This document shows positions 32,566 through 41,176 of a stretch of DNA of 64,000 nucleotides, piece after piece. Source of the stretch: Calditrichota bacterium (lineage in GTDB: Bacteria; Zhuqueibacterota; Zhuqueibacteria; Zhuqueibacterales; Geothermadaptataceae); contig QQUE01000012.1 in the NCBI GenBank assembly GCA_008501765.1, forward strand, positions 434,001-498,000. The letters run 5' to 3'. A program made the position numbers and the translations under genes. The notes beneath the pieces are model-generated. The model was not told the origin of the DNA and searched no databases. It was given only the letters and a program-made list of their open reading frames with translations. Position 1 is the first letter of the stretch, and each line of letters starts with the position of its first letter.

Positions 32566-34365
32566 ATGAAAATATTCGGTGTAAAACATATTATTTTGAT
32601 AGCAATCCTACCGCTTTTTGGATTTCTTGCTGGCTGTGAAAAACCGGTCTCGGATGGAAAAGAAATAACACTGCGATTGACGCCCGGGCCGGGAAACCCG
32701 CGCAACAGCGAAGGCGATTTTATCACTTTGTATGATGGCCGCATTCTCTTTATTTACACCCATTTTACCGGAGGTGAAGGGGATAACGATCACGCTTATT
32801 TGGCCGGGCGCTATTCCAGTGATGCGGGCCAAACCTGGTCTGAAAAAGACAGTTTGATTGTTGCCAACGAAGGCGATATGAATATTATGTCGGTCTCGTT
32901 GTTGCGGCTGCAAAATGGAAAAATTGCCCTGTTTTATCTGCGCAAAAACAGCGAAGAAGAATGCATACCCTACATGCGAATTTCCGACGACGAGACGCAT
33001 ACCTGGAGCGCCCCGAAAAGATGCATCACAACCAGGGGCTATTTTGTGGTAAATAATGATCGCGTTGTGCAACTTGCGAACGGCAGGCTCATCATTCCCG
33101 CTGCCATGCATGCCAGTCCCGAATATGAAAGATCTGCTATCGCTCAGATTATGTGTTATTTTTCTGACGATAACGGGGCCACCTGGGCTAAATCTGAAAT
33201 GGCCGCCAATCCGGAAAAAATAGTCTTGCAGGAACCCGGAATAGTTGAACTCAAAGATAGCCGTCTTCTGCTATTCTGTCGAACAGGTTCGGGCGTGCAA
33301 TACTTGTCATTTTCAGAAGATTCCGGGCAAAGCTGGTCTGCTGTTGAACCCAGCACGATTCGCTCGCCGCTTTCTCCGGCTTCGATCGAACGCATCCCGG
33401 AAACCGGGGATTTGCTGCTCATCTGGAACAATACTCTCGAACCCGAGGGTGGCATTCGAACGCCGTTCAATCTGGCCATTTCAAAAAATGAGGGACGCAC
33501 GTGGGAACGCACGAAAAACATCGAAAGTGACGCCGACGGCTGGTACTGCTACACGGCGATCGAGTTTGTCGACAAACACGTGCTGCTCGGGCATTGTGCG
33601 GGAGACCGATCGAAATACAATGGCCTCGAAACGACACAAATAACACGCTTGAGCCTCGACTGGATTTATTCGGATGCAACGCCTGCGCCATTCGTTATTT
33701 CCAACAAAAATGGGCACGTCGAGCTTGGTTGCGACGATAAATCTGCTGAAATTCGCTACACCCTCAACGGACGTATGCCGTCGGAGAAATCGGCGCTCTA
33801 TCGCGAGCCAATAATTGTACCGCGAACAATGCCATTGCATATGCAGGCTTTTGCCAACGACTCCAAACCCAGCCAAATTATATTTGCCGAAATTGGCCGC
33901 GATGTACTGCAAGATGCGCAGAAATTAACAGGGAAACCTGATCCGGGGCTCAAATATTTTTATTTTTCAGATTCCATACGGCAGGTTGCAGGAATGCGTT
34001 CTCTCACACCGAAAAAATCCGGGATTACGCCTGAGTTCTCGCTCCAAAAGAGAACCAGCGATACTAATTTTGCATTCTATTTTGAGGGTTTGATCGCGAT
34101 TAAAACGCAGGGGATTTACACATTTTCTGTGCTCTCAAATGATGGCAGTGTCTTCTATTTAAACGACCACGAGCTCATCAATAACGATGGGCCGCACGGC
34201 GAGCTGGAGAAATCCGCATCGATTGCTTTGAAAACCGGTTTTCATAAAATTGGGATTAAATATTTTCAAATGGGTGGCGGGCATAAATTACGCGCGGCAT
34301 GGCAAGGACCCGGTTTTGAAAAAACTGACATCCCGGCGGATGTTTTATTTCATCTTGAAAAATAA
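32566..34365 (+). CDS. Sialidase-like (BNR) lipoprotein with chitobiase-C and PA14 domains
   Basis: 599 residues. A perfect lipobox (FLAGC) directs it to the membrane surface. The propeller domain has several Asp-box-like repeats (SSDAGQTWSEK, SDDNGATWAKS, SEDSGQSWSAV, SKNEGRTWERT) and RNSEGDFITLYDGRILFIYT as an N-terminal strand. A chitobiase-C-like segment follows (IRYTLNGRMPSEKSALYREP), then PA14 (YTFSVLSNDGSVFYLND). The order of domains is identical to the upstream gene, so the pair is a tandem paralogous duplication; one is secreted free, the other anchored. Likely targets are sialylated or similar host or algal glycans (inference). Confidence 0.88.
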   Translation: MKIFGVKHIILIAILPLFGFLAGCEKPVSDGKEITLRLTPGPGNPRNSEGDFITLYDGRILFIYTHFTGGEGDNDHAYLAGRYSSDAGQTWSEKDSLIVANEGDMNIMSVSLLRLQNGKIALFYLRKNSEEECIPYMRISDDETHTWSAPKRCITTRGYFVVNNDRVVQLANGRLIIPAAMHASPEYERSAIAQIMCYFSDDNGATWAKSEMAANPEKIVLQEPGIVELKDSRLLLFCRTGSGVQYLSFSEDSGQSWSAVEPSTIRSPLSPASIERIPETGDLLLIWNNTLEPEGGIRTPFNLAISKNEGRTWERTKNIESDADGWYCYTAIEFVDKHVLLGHCAGDRSKYNGLETTQITRLSLDWIYSDATPAPFVISNKNGHVELGCDDKSAEIRYTLNGRMPSEKSALYREPIIVPRTMPLHMQAFANDSKPSQIIFAEIGRDVLQDAQKLTGKPDPGLKYFYFSDSIRQVAGMRSLTPKKSGITPEFSLQKRTSDTNFAFYFEGLIAIKTQGIYTFSVLSNDGSVFYLNDHELINNDGPHGELEKSASIALKTGFHKIGIKYFQMGGGHKLRAAWQGPGFEKTDIPADVLFHLEK

Positions 34366-34490
34366 TTTATTAGGCGTTATATGAATATTGATATGATATA
34401 TTTGGTATTGTATATTTTAGAATTCTCAGACACGATAAATCAGCGGTTTTTCACGTTTAAGTCAAGCCGGAGATTTTTATATCGAGCCTA

Positions 34491-34608
34491 AAGCATCCTG
34501 AGTGTTCCGCTTGTTTTTAAAGCGGAATGTATCGAAGGGTGCGTTCGATGTTAGTTCACGCACCCCTCGATACATCCCGCAAAATGCAGCGGGACACTCG
34601 GGATGCTT
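34491..34608. repeat. 118-bp inverted-repeat element, GCATCCCGAGTG family
   Basis: AAGCATCCTGAGTGTTCCGC pairs with GCGGGACACTCGGGATGCTT, with an inner hairpin (ATCGAAGGGTGCG / CGCACCCCTCGAT). The same core recurs three times in the array at 59.8-60.3 kb. The 34366-34769 spacer holds nothing else recognisable. Confidence 0.85.
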
Positions 34609-34769
34609 GTTTGTGGGAACGACCTTTTTAAGTTGATGCGATATTAAATCTTTATTTTAAAATAGGACATCTATCAACTTATTTCTTAAACAAATCCCCA
34701 TGTAATTTAGCCAGTGGGAAAATACAAACATTCACTCAGGGCACAAATTCTAAAAATCAGGAAAATTTC

Positions 34770-35132
34770 ATGAAAAAAAGTCTGTTGACACTCGCCCAAC
34801 TTCTGCCGGTAATCCTCAGTTTGCTACTCATCGCTGCTCATTTTAGCCGTGCTGGCGATACACTTTTGATGAGCATCAGTTTTGTTGTATTGTTCAGTCT
34901 TTTTGTTCCCCGGGCCTGGATCGCCCGCATCGCACAGGCTGCGCTTGCGTTGGCCGCGCTCGAGTGGATTTTAACAATTTATCAGCTTATTTCTGCGCGC
35001 ATGGACGCGGGGCAGTCATGGCAAAGGCTTGCGATAATTCTCGGAATTGTTGTGGTTTTCACACTGGCATCTATTTTTTCTTTTCAGGCACGCAATTTAA
35101 AGGAGAGATACGGGCTCAATAAACAGGCATAA
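34770..35132 (+). CDS. Small membrane protein, unknown
   Basis: 120 residues with four hydrophobic helices (LTLAQLLPVILSLLLIAAH, TLLMSISFVVLFSLFVP, IAQAALALAALEWILTIYQL, LAIILGIVVVFTLASIFSF). The C-terminus is basic. No family was recognised; the length and helix pattern recall short integral membrane proteins next to envelope genes. The ATG has GGAAAATTTC upstream, a weak site. Confidence 0.65.
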   Translation: MKKSLLTLAQLLPVILSLLLIAAHFSRAGDTLLMSISFVVLFSLFVPRAWIARIAQAALALAALEWILTIYQLISARMDAGQSWQRLAIILGIVVVFTLASIFSFQARNLKERYGLNKQA

Positions 35133-35171
35133 TTCGAAAAAATTTCGAATTCAAAGTAGATTCCCCAAATG

Positions 35172-36350
35172 TCAATCGCGGTTTTGCAGTACTTTATTAT
35201 AAATCTGCATCAATGATTTATAGCCCACTTCCGGCGTATAAAGTTGTTCGAATTCTGCTTTTGCAGCCAGCCGCATCTGGCGCAATCGATCATCATCAAA
35301 AAACATAGTCCGGGCTTTTTCCTGCAAATCCAGTTCATGCATAGGTTCAAAAAGGCAGCCGGTTTTGCCATCTTTAATCAACTCGGCAAGGCTGCCAATC
35401 CGGCTGGCCAGCACGGGAACTCCCGCCGCAAGCGCTTCGAGAACGACCGTCGGCATACCTTCATACCAATTTGACGGCACGACCAGAAATCGTGCCCGTG
35501 CCAATAAATCCGTCCGTTTTTTTGAATTGACGAATCCCTGCAATTCAATATGATCGATGTTTTCTGTTTGCAATTTGGTACCGATCGCATCAATCATTGG
35601 CCCTCCACCGGCAATTTTTAGTGGAATATCCGGCAGATTTTTCCAGGCGTTGACCAATGTGCCGAGTCCTTTTTCCGGACTGAGGCGGCCGACAAATAAC
35701 ACAAAATCCCCCTGTCCTTTTCGCTGAACTTGCACCGGACGGGTGAAATTCGCCCGGGTTAAAATCTTGTTTCCCGGCAATCCACCCTGGATAAATTTTG
35801 ATTTATGGAATTCCGTCAATACGATAAATGCATCAATGAGGCGATTAAAAGTTTGGCGCTTGCGGTGTTGGTGCAACATATTCGCCACCACCGCCGATTG
35901 AATGCGCGAATTGCGATAGCAGCCGTAGTAAACGCTGTCAAACAGCGTGCGCTCGCGGCATTTCTCACAAATTTTTCCATCTTTTAAAAATGTCGCCGAG
36001 GGGCATAGCAGGCGAAAATTGTGCAATGTCTGCACAACCGGCACATCCAGCTGGGCGCAGGCATAATAAACTGAGGGACTGACCAGCGGCAGGGTGTTAT
36101 GAATGTGCGCGACGTCCGGTTGCGCTGACTTAATTATATTGGTGATATCGGCGTAGACTTGATCCGACCAGGTTGTTTGCTGCAGCAATTGTAGCTTTTC
36201 TTTGAACGTAAATTGTGCAATATCGCGGCTGTCGCGCATGTACGGGATCACGGTGTGACCGTAATTTTCAAGAAGATTAATTTCCTCTTGCACCACCGTG
36301 TTTTCGCCGCCTTTGTAGCGATATTTATTATGAACGATCAGTATTTTCAT
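35172..36350 (-). CDS. Glycosyltransferase, GT4 family
   Basis: 392-residue GT-B fold enzyme. It has the N-terminal GGENTVVQEE segment, VAHIHNTLPLVSPSVYYACA, and the C-terminal nucleotide-sugar site (FVLFVGRLSPEKGLGTLVNA, then PSNWYEGMPTVVLEALAAG with the EX7E motif). A Cys-rich CEKCRERTLFDSVYYGCYRN insert is present, as in several capsule GT4 proteins. It is translationally coupled to the SGNH hydrolase upstream (4-base overlap). It probably adds a sugar to the polysaccharide made by the 41.7-50.3 kb cluster. Confidence 0.92.
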   Translation of the reverse strand: MKILIVHNKYRYKGGENTVVQEEINLLENYGHTVIPYMRDSRDIAQFTFKEKLQLLQQTTWSDQVYADITNIIKSAQPDVAHIHNTLPLVSPSVYYACAQLDVPVVQTLHNFRLLCPSATFLKDGKICEKCRERTLFDSVYYGCYRNSRIQSAVVANMLHQHRKRQTFNRLIDAFIVLTEFHKSKFIQGGLPGNKILTRANFTRPVQVQRKGQGDFVLFVGRLSPEKGLGTLVNAWKNLPDIPLKIAGGGPMIDAIGTKLQTENIDHIELQGFVNSKKRTDLLARARFLVVPSNWYEGMPTVVLEALAAGVPVLASRIGSLAELIKDGKTGCLFEPMHELDLQEKARTMFFDDDRLRQMRLAAKAEFEQLYTPEVGYKSLMQIYNKVLQNRD

Positions 36351-37366
36351 TTTTTGTTCAGCATATATTTTACAATTTCTTCTGCAACAAGGGCATGTCC
36401 GGTCGCGGTCGGATGGCTATCGCGGATTCCCTTGACGATCAATTTTTTATACTCGAAATCATTTGCCTGCAAAAACCGGCGAAATATGGGAAACAGATTA
36501 ATATATTCAATTTTTTTCTCACTTAAAAAAGAAAGAATGTCCTGCTGGGCAGCGCTTACCGTTTCCGGGTGAGCCAACTGATAAGTCATAGGAAAAACAA
36601 CAACTAAAAGCGGAATATTCCTGTCTGCCAGAACCTCGGCCATTTCAGCTAACTCGTTTTTCATTTCCTGCCAGCGAGCCGATTTAATTTTCAAATCAAT
36701 ATAATTCGGGTGATAGTCGAACAATGCCAGACCTGCACGCTCGATTCCGTTTTTAAGCGCCATGACGAGGTAACTTTGCTTCAACCACGAACTCAAACTT
36801 TTTGAGGTTGGCCCGTTCTTTTGCTCGCCCAATTTTTGCCGGCCGGATGCCGTTTCAATGGCCGTGTTGCCATCCGCATCGTTGAAGAAAAAACCGAGCA
36901 CCACAAAATCAGGGGCGTAGTTTAAAACGATATTTTCCAATTGGGCAAATTCCTGCCACGTGTTGTAGCCGGGCACCCCGAAATTCAAAACTTCAACTGG
37001 CGAAATTTTCTGCAATTGTGCTTGCAGCAAAGAAGGATAAATCCGGGAGTCATCGTAAACGCCCATGCCGAAACAATGGGAGTCACCGATACAAGCGATA
37101 CGCTGAACCGCGCTGTCTTTTGCTGCCGGAAATTCTGCACCGCGAAAGCCGGATGCATTAATCTGATATTTATCCGATTTAAAACCCGGCGTCAGCTGCC
37201 AAACGAGACCGGGAATTTCGCTTTTTTGCAGCAGAGTACTCAAGCCGCTTTCGGCTTCTTTTTCTGAAGTGAGATGGTGAGCAAACCGCAGGCCCAGCTC
37301 AGAAATAATCAGCATGAGCACGATTATAACGATGAACAAAAAAGCGTTGGTGAGTTTATTTTTCAC
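36347..37366 (-). CDS. Membrane-anchored SGNH/GDSL hydrolase
   Basis: 339 residues. An N-terminal transmembrane anchor (FLFIVIIVLMLIISELGLRF) precedes an SGNH esterase domain. Block I is IACIGDSHCFGMGVYDD with the catalytic Ser, block II has FGVPGYNT, block III has GFFFNDADG, and the C-terminal DSHPTATGH holds the catalytic Asp/His. In polysaccharide clusters such enzymes transfer or remove O-acetyl groups, so an acyl modification of the exported glycan is a reasonable inference. Overlaps the downstream GT4 gene. Confidence 0.85.
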   Translation of the reverse strand: MKNKLTNAFLFIVIIVLMLIISELGLRFAHHLTSEKEAESGLSTLLQKSEIPGLVWQLTPGFKSDKYQINASGFRGAEFPAAKDSAVQRIACIGDSHCFGMGVYDDSRIYPSLLQAQLQKISPVEVLNFGVPGYNTWQEFAQLENIVLNYAPDFVVLGFFFNDADGNTAIETASGRQKLGEQKNGPTSKSLSSWLKQSYLVMALKNGIERAGLALFDYHPNYIDLKIKSARWQEMKNELAEMAEVLADRNIPLLVVVFPMTYQLAHPETVSAAQQDILSFLSEKKIEYINLFPIFRRFLQANDFEYKKLIVKGIRDSHPTATGHALVAEEIVKYMLNKK

Positions 37367-37480
37367 TTTATTGATTGCAATCCCTGTGTTGGTTGCACCT
37401 TTAACTCTGTATTTTTGCGAATAACTACATTTGTATTAACCATTTAGTCTTTTCTTTTTGCTTCGCCGGCCGTTGGCTTT

Positions 37481-37544
37481 GCTTGATCAAAAAAGAAACA
37501 AAAAGCTAAATGCCGGCGAAGCAAAATCATGGCTGACGAAAAAT
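37481..37544. repeat. Dispersed repeat, module A
   Basis: GCTTGATCAAAAAAGAAACA...GCCGGCGAAGCAAAATCAT...GGCTGACGAAAAAT. The reverse complement lies at 49472-49535. Confidence 0.75.
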
Positions 37545-37599
37545 GGCTAATTGCAAAGCAAACAGGTAGTCGTAATTTTTAGATTATTTCCTAAATCAT

Positions 37600-37736
37600 T
37601 TAACCTGAATAATTCGCACACAAGGGCACTAAGTCCACAAAAAAATATTTAAATACTTATAAAACATAACTTTGTGTACCCCGTGGCTTTGTGAGAGCTA
37701 ATTTTAATAGATAACTTAGTTTCTCTTCTCGTCTTG
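37600..37736. repeat. Imperfect repeat before the MITE, shared lead with 41.35 kb
   Basis: CTGAATAATTCGCACACAAGG... resembles CTGAATAATTCTCACGCGG at 41350. Both are followed by purine-rich near-palindromes (CTTTGTGTAC...GGCTTTGTGAG here). The last nine bases (37728-37736) are the left target duplication of the MITE. Confidence 0.45.
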
Positions 37737-38037
37737 TCTGGCTATCCAATTAACTCAGCATTTTCAACTTCTTGTAAAAATATAATACTACCTATATTGC
37801 AAAAATTAGCTTTTTTCAAAAAGTCTACAAAACTATGCCACCCCTCCGGGGTTTAAATATTTGGATTTTCAGTGTTATAATCATGTCATCCCTCCGGGAT
37901 TAAAAAAATTAATCTGTTTTGTTATGCTGCAAAACCCCGGAGGGGTGCAATGATTATAACTCGGTGAACTCAAAAAAACCCGAGAACCCCGGAGGGGTGG
38001 CATATTCACCGCTGGCTGAGTTAATTGGATAGCCAGA
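37737..38037. mobile_element. MITE with 23-bp perfect terminal inverted repeats and 9-bp target duplication
   Basis: 301 bp. The left end TCTGGCTATCCAATTAACTC (then AGC) and the right end are exact reverse complements over 23 bases. CTCGTCTTG is repeated at 37728-37736 and 38038-38046. The interior carries several GCCACCCCTCCGGGG palindromes in both orientations. No transposase gene. Confidence 0.93.
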
Positions 38038-38110
38038 CTCGTCTTGTCTCAAATATCTAATTATCAATAGGTTAAGAATATTTTAACAGATATTTGTGAA
38101 TAAAGCAGGT

Positions 38111-38182
38111 TAAACTCGCTCCGCTCAAACAGAAAATGATTCTTAACGGAAATTATCCAAAATTTTTTAACGCCATTTTTCG
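38111..38182. repeat. Dispersed repeat, module B
   Basis: TAAACTCGCTCCGCTCAAAC...GATTCTTAACGGAAATT...TTAACGCCATTTTTCG. It matches the reverse complement of 49366-49438. Confidence 0.75.
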
Positions 38183-38312
38183 TAGGCCAATTGAGAATAG
38201 GCAACAGAGCTAAAGGCTTAATCAATCCCTGTATTATCAGATTTGACCAATCACGTTCTTTTCATGCTCGAAAAATGATGATGGTTTTGGTTTTTTTCCC
38301 AGCTCTCGAGGT

Positions 38313-39170
38313 TTACTGGTTTGAGGCGACCAATTTATCAACCCAAATCCATTGATCCATTTTTCCTTGCCACCAATCCATGGAATGGGTGACCGACTCG
38401 ACGCCCCCGGCGAGGGCGGCGACCGCCGTGCGCAGGTTGATGGTCAATTCGAACATTTTATCGCGTTGCCAGAACTCCTCCCGGGCAGCTTGTTTTAAAA
38501 ATTTATCCAGCCACAAACCGCAGAGATGGGACGGAGCACGCGCCATGTCCTGCAAAATGAAATGCGCTGGCTCTTCGCTGCCGAGATAGTCCGGATTTTG
38601 AACTGAATAAATGAATGGCCCGTTGGACAATTCACCGGGAATTGCAGCACAAATTACCCGCGCCCGGGCATAATTATAATTGTCCAATATCCAGTTGACT
38701 TTCTGAGCATTGCCATAATTTTCAAAACCAACCGGTATTCTGCGGTTGACCGGCAGATAGGTCACATTGAGATATTTGCGTTCGACATATTTTTCGACTT
38801 TGGCTGCGGCCGACACTTTTTGTAAAAAGGCGGCTAACAATGCTGTATATTTTCCCTGTGTTTCCTCTGTCGGCGGAACTTTGAAGAGCAGGTAACTGTA
38901 CAGGCTGTAGCCCGAGCCTTCTTTTTCTCCGGCAACGAGAAAATCACGCACGGTGATGCGTTTTTTCGGTTTCATCGAACCGGACGATTTGGGCGTCGGT
39001 CCGCTGTCTTCACTTTCTTCGCCATTGGCTTTCTCATCCGGCATGTATTCGGACTCCGTCGGGCTCAAGCCGCCAATGTCACGCACCGATTGCGTTCCCA
39101 GCATCGTTATAAAAAAGATAATTGCGAAAATTACCAGCGCGAAAAGCGCATATTTTATCGATCGCGGCAT
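38313..39170 (-). CDS. Membrane-anchored protein of unknown function
   Basis: 285 residues. An N-terminal helix (YALFALVIFAIIFFITMLG) is followed by an acidic linker and a soluble domain. The domain contains RITVRDFLVAGEKEGSGYSL, LYSYLLFKVPPTEETQGKY, LNVTYLPVNRRIPVGFENYG, and a Trp-rich tail (WWQGKMDQWIWVDKLV). I did not recognise a family. It begins immediately after the stop of a 68-residue membrane protein gene, so the two form an operon and may make a complex. Its GC content is closer to the core genome than the HNH/HEPN genes next door. Confidence 0.7.
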   Translation of the reverse strand: MPRSIKYALFALVIFAIIFFITMLGTQSVRDIGGLSPTESEYMPDEKANGEESEDSGPTPKSSGSMKPKKRITVRDFLVAGEKEGSGYSLYSYLLFKVPPTEETQGKYTALLAAFLQKVSAAAKVEKYVERKYLNVTYLPVNRRIPVGFENYGNAQKVNWILDNYNYARARVICAAIPGELSNGPFIYSVQNPDYLGSEEPAHFILQDMARAPSHLCGLWLDKFLKQAAREEFWQRDKMFELTINLRTAVAALAGGVESVTHSMDWWQGKMDQWIWVDKLVASNQ

Positions 39171-39377
39171 TTATTTGGTGTCCTTCTTGCGGGATATTTT
39201 GAGCTGAATGCGTTTAATTATAAAAGCAAAAATAGCGACAACCGCGACGATGGCAATCATCTCGGTTTCGTTGAGGGGATAATCGGGCGTGAGCCATTTA
39301 AAAAGCGCCCAGATGAGCAGGCAGGCTACAAAAATTGTTATCGTGAAAAACTTCACATCCTGTTTCCTGTTTTTCAT
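39171..39377 (-). CDS. Small membrane protein, operon partner
   Basis: 68 residues with two helices (FFTITIFVACLLIWALFKWL and MIAIVAVVAIFAFIIKRIQL) and basic ends (MKNRKQDVK, KISRKKDTK). The stop abuts the next gene's ATG. Unknown function. Confidence 0.65.
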   Translation of the reverse strand: MKNRKQDVKFFTITIFVACLLIWALFKWLTPDYPLNETEMIAIVAVVAIFAFIIKRIQLKISRKKDTK

Positions 39378-39489
39378 GGTTTTAGGGTAAGATTGTTCTG
39401 CAGACTTTTAAACAATATTTCTGCTCATTTTGCTAAAATAACTTTGCCTGTTTTGGGCTATTTGGTGTTAGAATTTCGGTTTAGTTTAA

Positions 39490-39580
39490 ACATAACGTCT
39501 AGTATAACCAGACCGCGCCAATGAACTTGCCGCATAACGCCGCCACCGTTCCCGCGGTCTGGTTAATACTTTTGTTAAGC
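39490..39580 (-). other. attC-like recombination site (integron cassette 3' end)
   Basis: On the minus strand the site starts GCTTAAC (RYYYAAC) and ends in GACGTTATGT. Between lies a nearly perfect stem (AGTATTAACCAGACCGCG against CGCGGTCTGGTTATACT, one extrahelical base) with a 34-base loop. The HNH stop codon TAA lies inside the first core site, which is usual for gene cassettes. Confidence 0.65.
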
Positions 39581-40336
39581 ATTATTTTTGTTGTTTTTGT
39601 CACCTAGGTTAATAATTGACGGGCTATTGTTGCGAGCTATCGTGATATAGCCAATATGCCAATTGCTAAGACCACCGACGCCACCTTCAAGTATTTGTTT
39701 CTCGGTATTACCAAATACCCAAAAACCCGCTTCTTCCAATTCCTTAAGCATTTGAGAGAGATTAAAAATTGCTTTTACTTTTTCTGACGGTTCTAAATCA
39801 CTACTCAGATCACCCCAATCTCTTAAGGACTGAAGGAAATTACCAAATAATTCTACCTCGTATTCATTTTCTGGTTCTGGATGGTCATTATACAGACCGC
39901 ACATTCCGTCTATAATGCCAAAAAGCTGTTTCCCTGACCCAATGCGAAACAGAAGTTCTGTCTTTTCTCCCTTGACTCTTCTCAACCTTAGAGGTTTTAT
40001 AGTGCCTGTTTCGAGACTCTCTTTAACCCAAATTTCATGTTTCGATTTAATGTCTTTGATTTTGTCTTCTGTATATTCAGACTGTTGGTCATCAATTTGC
40101 TTGTGGTGAATACGACAAAGCAAGATTAGATTCTCATACGAATCTATATAACTATCTTCGTCTTGGGGTTTGTATCTTGGGCCATTTTTTTTCTTTGAAA
40201 TAATATGGCATTCTTCTCCGACTATAGACTCATCATCTCCTTTGGTAGCATCTACAATCAGCTCTTTTTGACATATAGCACATCTATTTCCAGATCTACC
40301 CCAAAGTAGTTTTCTTGTTTTATCTGTTATTGGCAT
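39575..40336 (-). CDS. HNH endonuclease-domain protein in a cassette-like context
   Basis: 253 residues. Zinc ligands CAICQ near the N-terminus and the HNH core ECHIISKKKNGPRY...ENLILLCRIHHKQIDDQQ are clear. The C-terminal 130 residues are unrecognised (FRIGSGKQLFGIIDGMCG, then LEEAGFWVFGNTEK) and may sense or bind something. Such HNH proteins with extra domains are often phage-defence or mobile-element nucleases. AT-rich compared with its surroundings. It starts 15 bases after a GTTATGC site and ends in an attC-like site, suggesting import as an integron cassette. Confidence 0.87.
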   Translation of the reverse strand: MPITDKTRKLLWGRSGNRCAICQKELIVDATKGDDESIVGEECHIISKKKNGPRYKPQDEDSYIDSYENLILLCRIHHKQIDDQQSEYTEDKIKDIKSKHEIWVKESLETGTIKPLRLRRVKGEKTELLFRIGSGKQLFGIIDGMCGLYNDHPEPENEYEVELFGNFLQSLRDWGDLSSDLEPSEKVKAIFNLSQMLKELEEAGFWVFGNTEKQILEGGVGGLSNWHIGYITIARNNSPSIINLGDKNNKNNA

Positions 40337-40350
40337 TTATGGCCTTTGGG

Positions 40351-40484
40351 TGCATAACGACAGTTTCTCCTGCCGTGGGTTGTTCAAACATAAAGTGTCA
40401 AACAGCCACAGAAAGTGGCATACGCATCAAACCTGAATTTGCCACTGTGCCCCCACTTTCAGAGCGCAAACGATTGTTATTTTC
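40351..40484 (-). other. Possible second attC-like site (upstream of the HNH cassette)
   Basis: On the minus strand ATAACAATCGTTT opens and CTGTCGTTATGC closes about 130 bases. They contain GAAAGTGG/CCACTTTC inner arms. Complementarity is partial, so this is weaker than the site at 39490. Confidence 0.35.
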
Positions 40485-40490
40485 ATCCAC

Positions 40491-40808
40491 TTAGATTAAC
40501 TTAATTCCAGTTTTTAATATTTGTTTAACAAACGGATTGTCCAAATTAAACTCATTTGGTGTAAATGGAATGACTTCTATTTCACTGCTAACAGAAAGCG
40601 TAATATTTCTTATTTTATCTTTATCATCAATCCTGTCACCCACAAATATTTCAGAAACCAACGCAATATCGATATCACTCCATTCACGATAATTCCCTGT
40701 AGCATAACTACCAAAAAGAAATGCCTCCTTGATTGGGATATTATTCCGGCCTAATGCCAGAAGATATTTGTCGATGGTTTCCTTTATTTTATCAGGGAAT
40801 TGAACCAT
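40491..40808 (-). CDS. MNT-type nucleotidyltransferase, antitoxin-like partner of HEPN
   Basis: 105 residues. The minimal nucleotidyltransferase motif GSxxxGxxxxxSDIDIA is present as FLFGSYATGNYREWSDIDIA. In HEPN-MNT pairs the MNT protein neutralises the HEPN RNase by AMPylating it. It overlaps the HEPN gene end by 25 bases on the same strand. AT-rich like its neighbours. Confidence 0.9.
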   Translation of the reverse strand: MVQFPDKIKETIDKYLLALGRNNIPIKEAFLFGSYATGNYREWSDIDIALVSEIFVGDRIDDKDKIRNITLSVSSEIEVIPFTPNEFNLDNPFVKQILKTGIKLI

Positions 40809-41176
40809 CCGTAAAGCTCCTTTATTTTATTAAAATATTCGTTTGTATATTCTTTCGTGCATCGTTTGTAAAAATTCAGTTTATAATCCGGATATCGGGT
40901 TTGGATATTAAAATCATTTATTTTATCCAATAGAAATTTCTGCCCTTTATCCAATTCTATTGAGCATAAATCAGCTAATCTTACAAGATTATGAATTTTG
41001 GGTGGCATGTTATTATCATTTCGTTCGACGAATATTGCTTTAAGAGTTTTTTCTAAAGCTAAGTGGCCTACAAATAGACACCAATCATATCTTCCAGATT
41101 TAAGCATACCCTCCGATGCTTCAAGATCATGCTGTGCGCTTTCGCACCATTATTTAATGTGTTCTTCTTTGGTCAT
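40784..41176 (-). pseudogene. HEPN toxin-like gene interrupted by a nonsense codon at codon 9
   Basis: From ATG 41174-41176 the translation is MTKEEHIK, stop, then WCESAQHDLEASEGMLKSG, RYDWCLFVGHLALEKTLKAIFV and the rest of a HEPN domain. Family members I know read KYW or similar at this point, so TAA (41150-41152) most simply replaces a Tyr codon. The downstream frame is intact for 107 residues from Met24 (41107), whose GGAGGG lies only one base upstream. Either the gene is dead, or a truncated protein lacking part of helix 1 is made. The MNT partner is intact. Confidence 0.85.
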
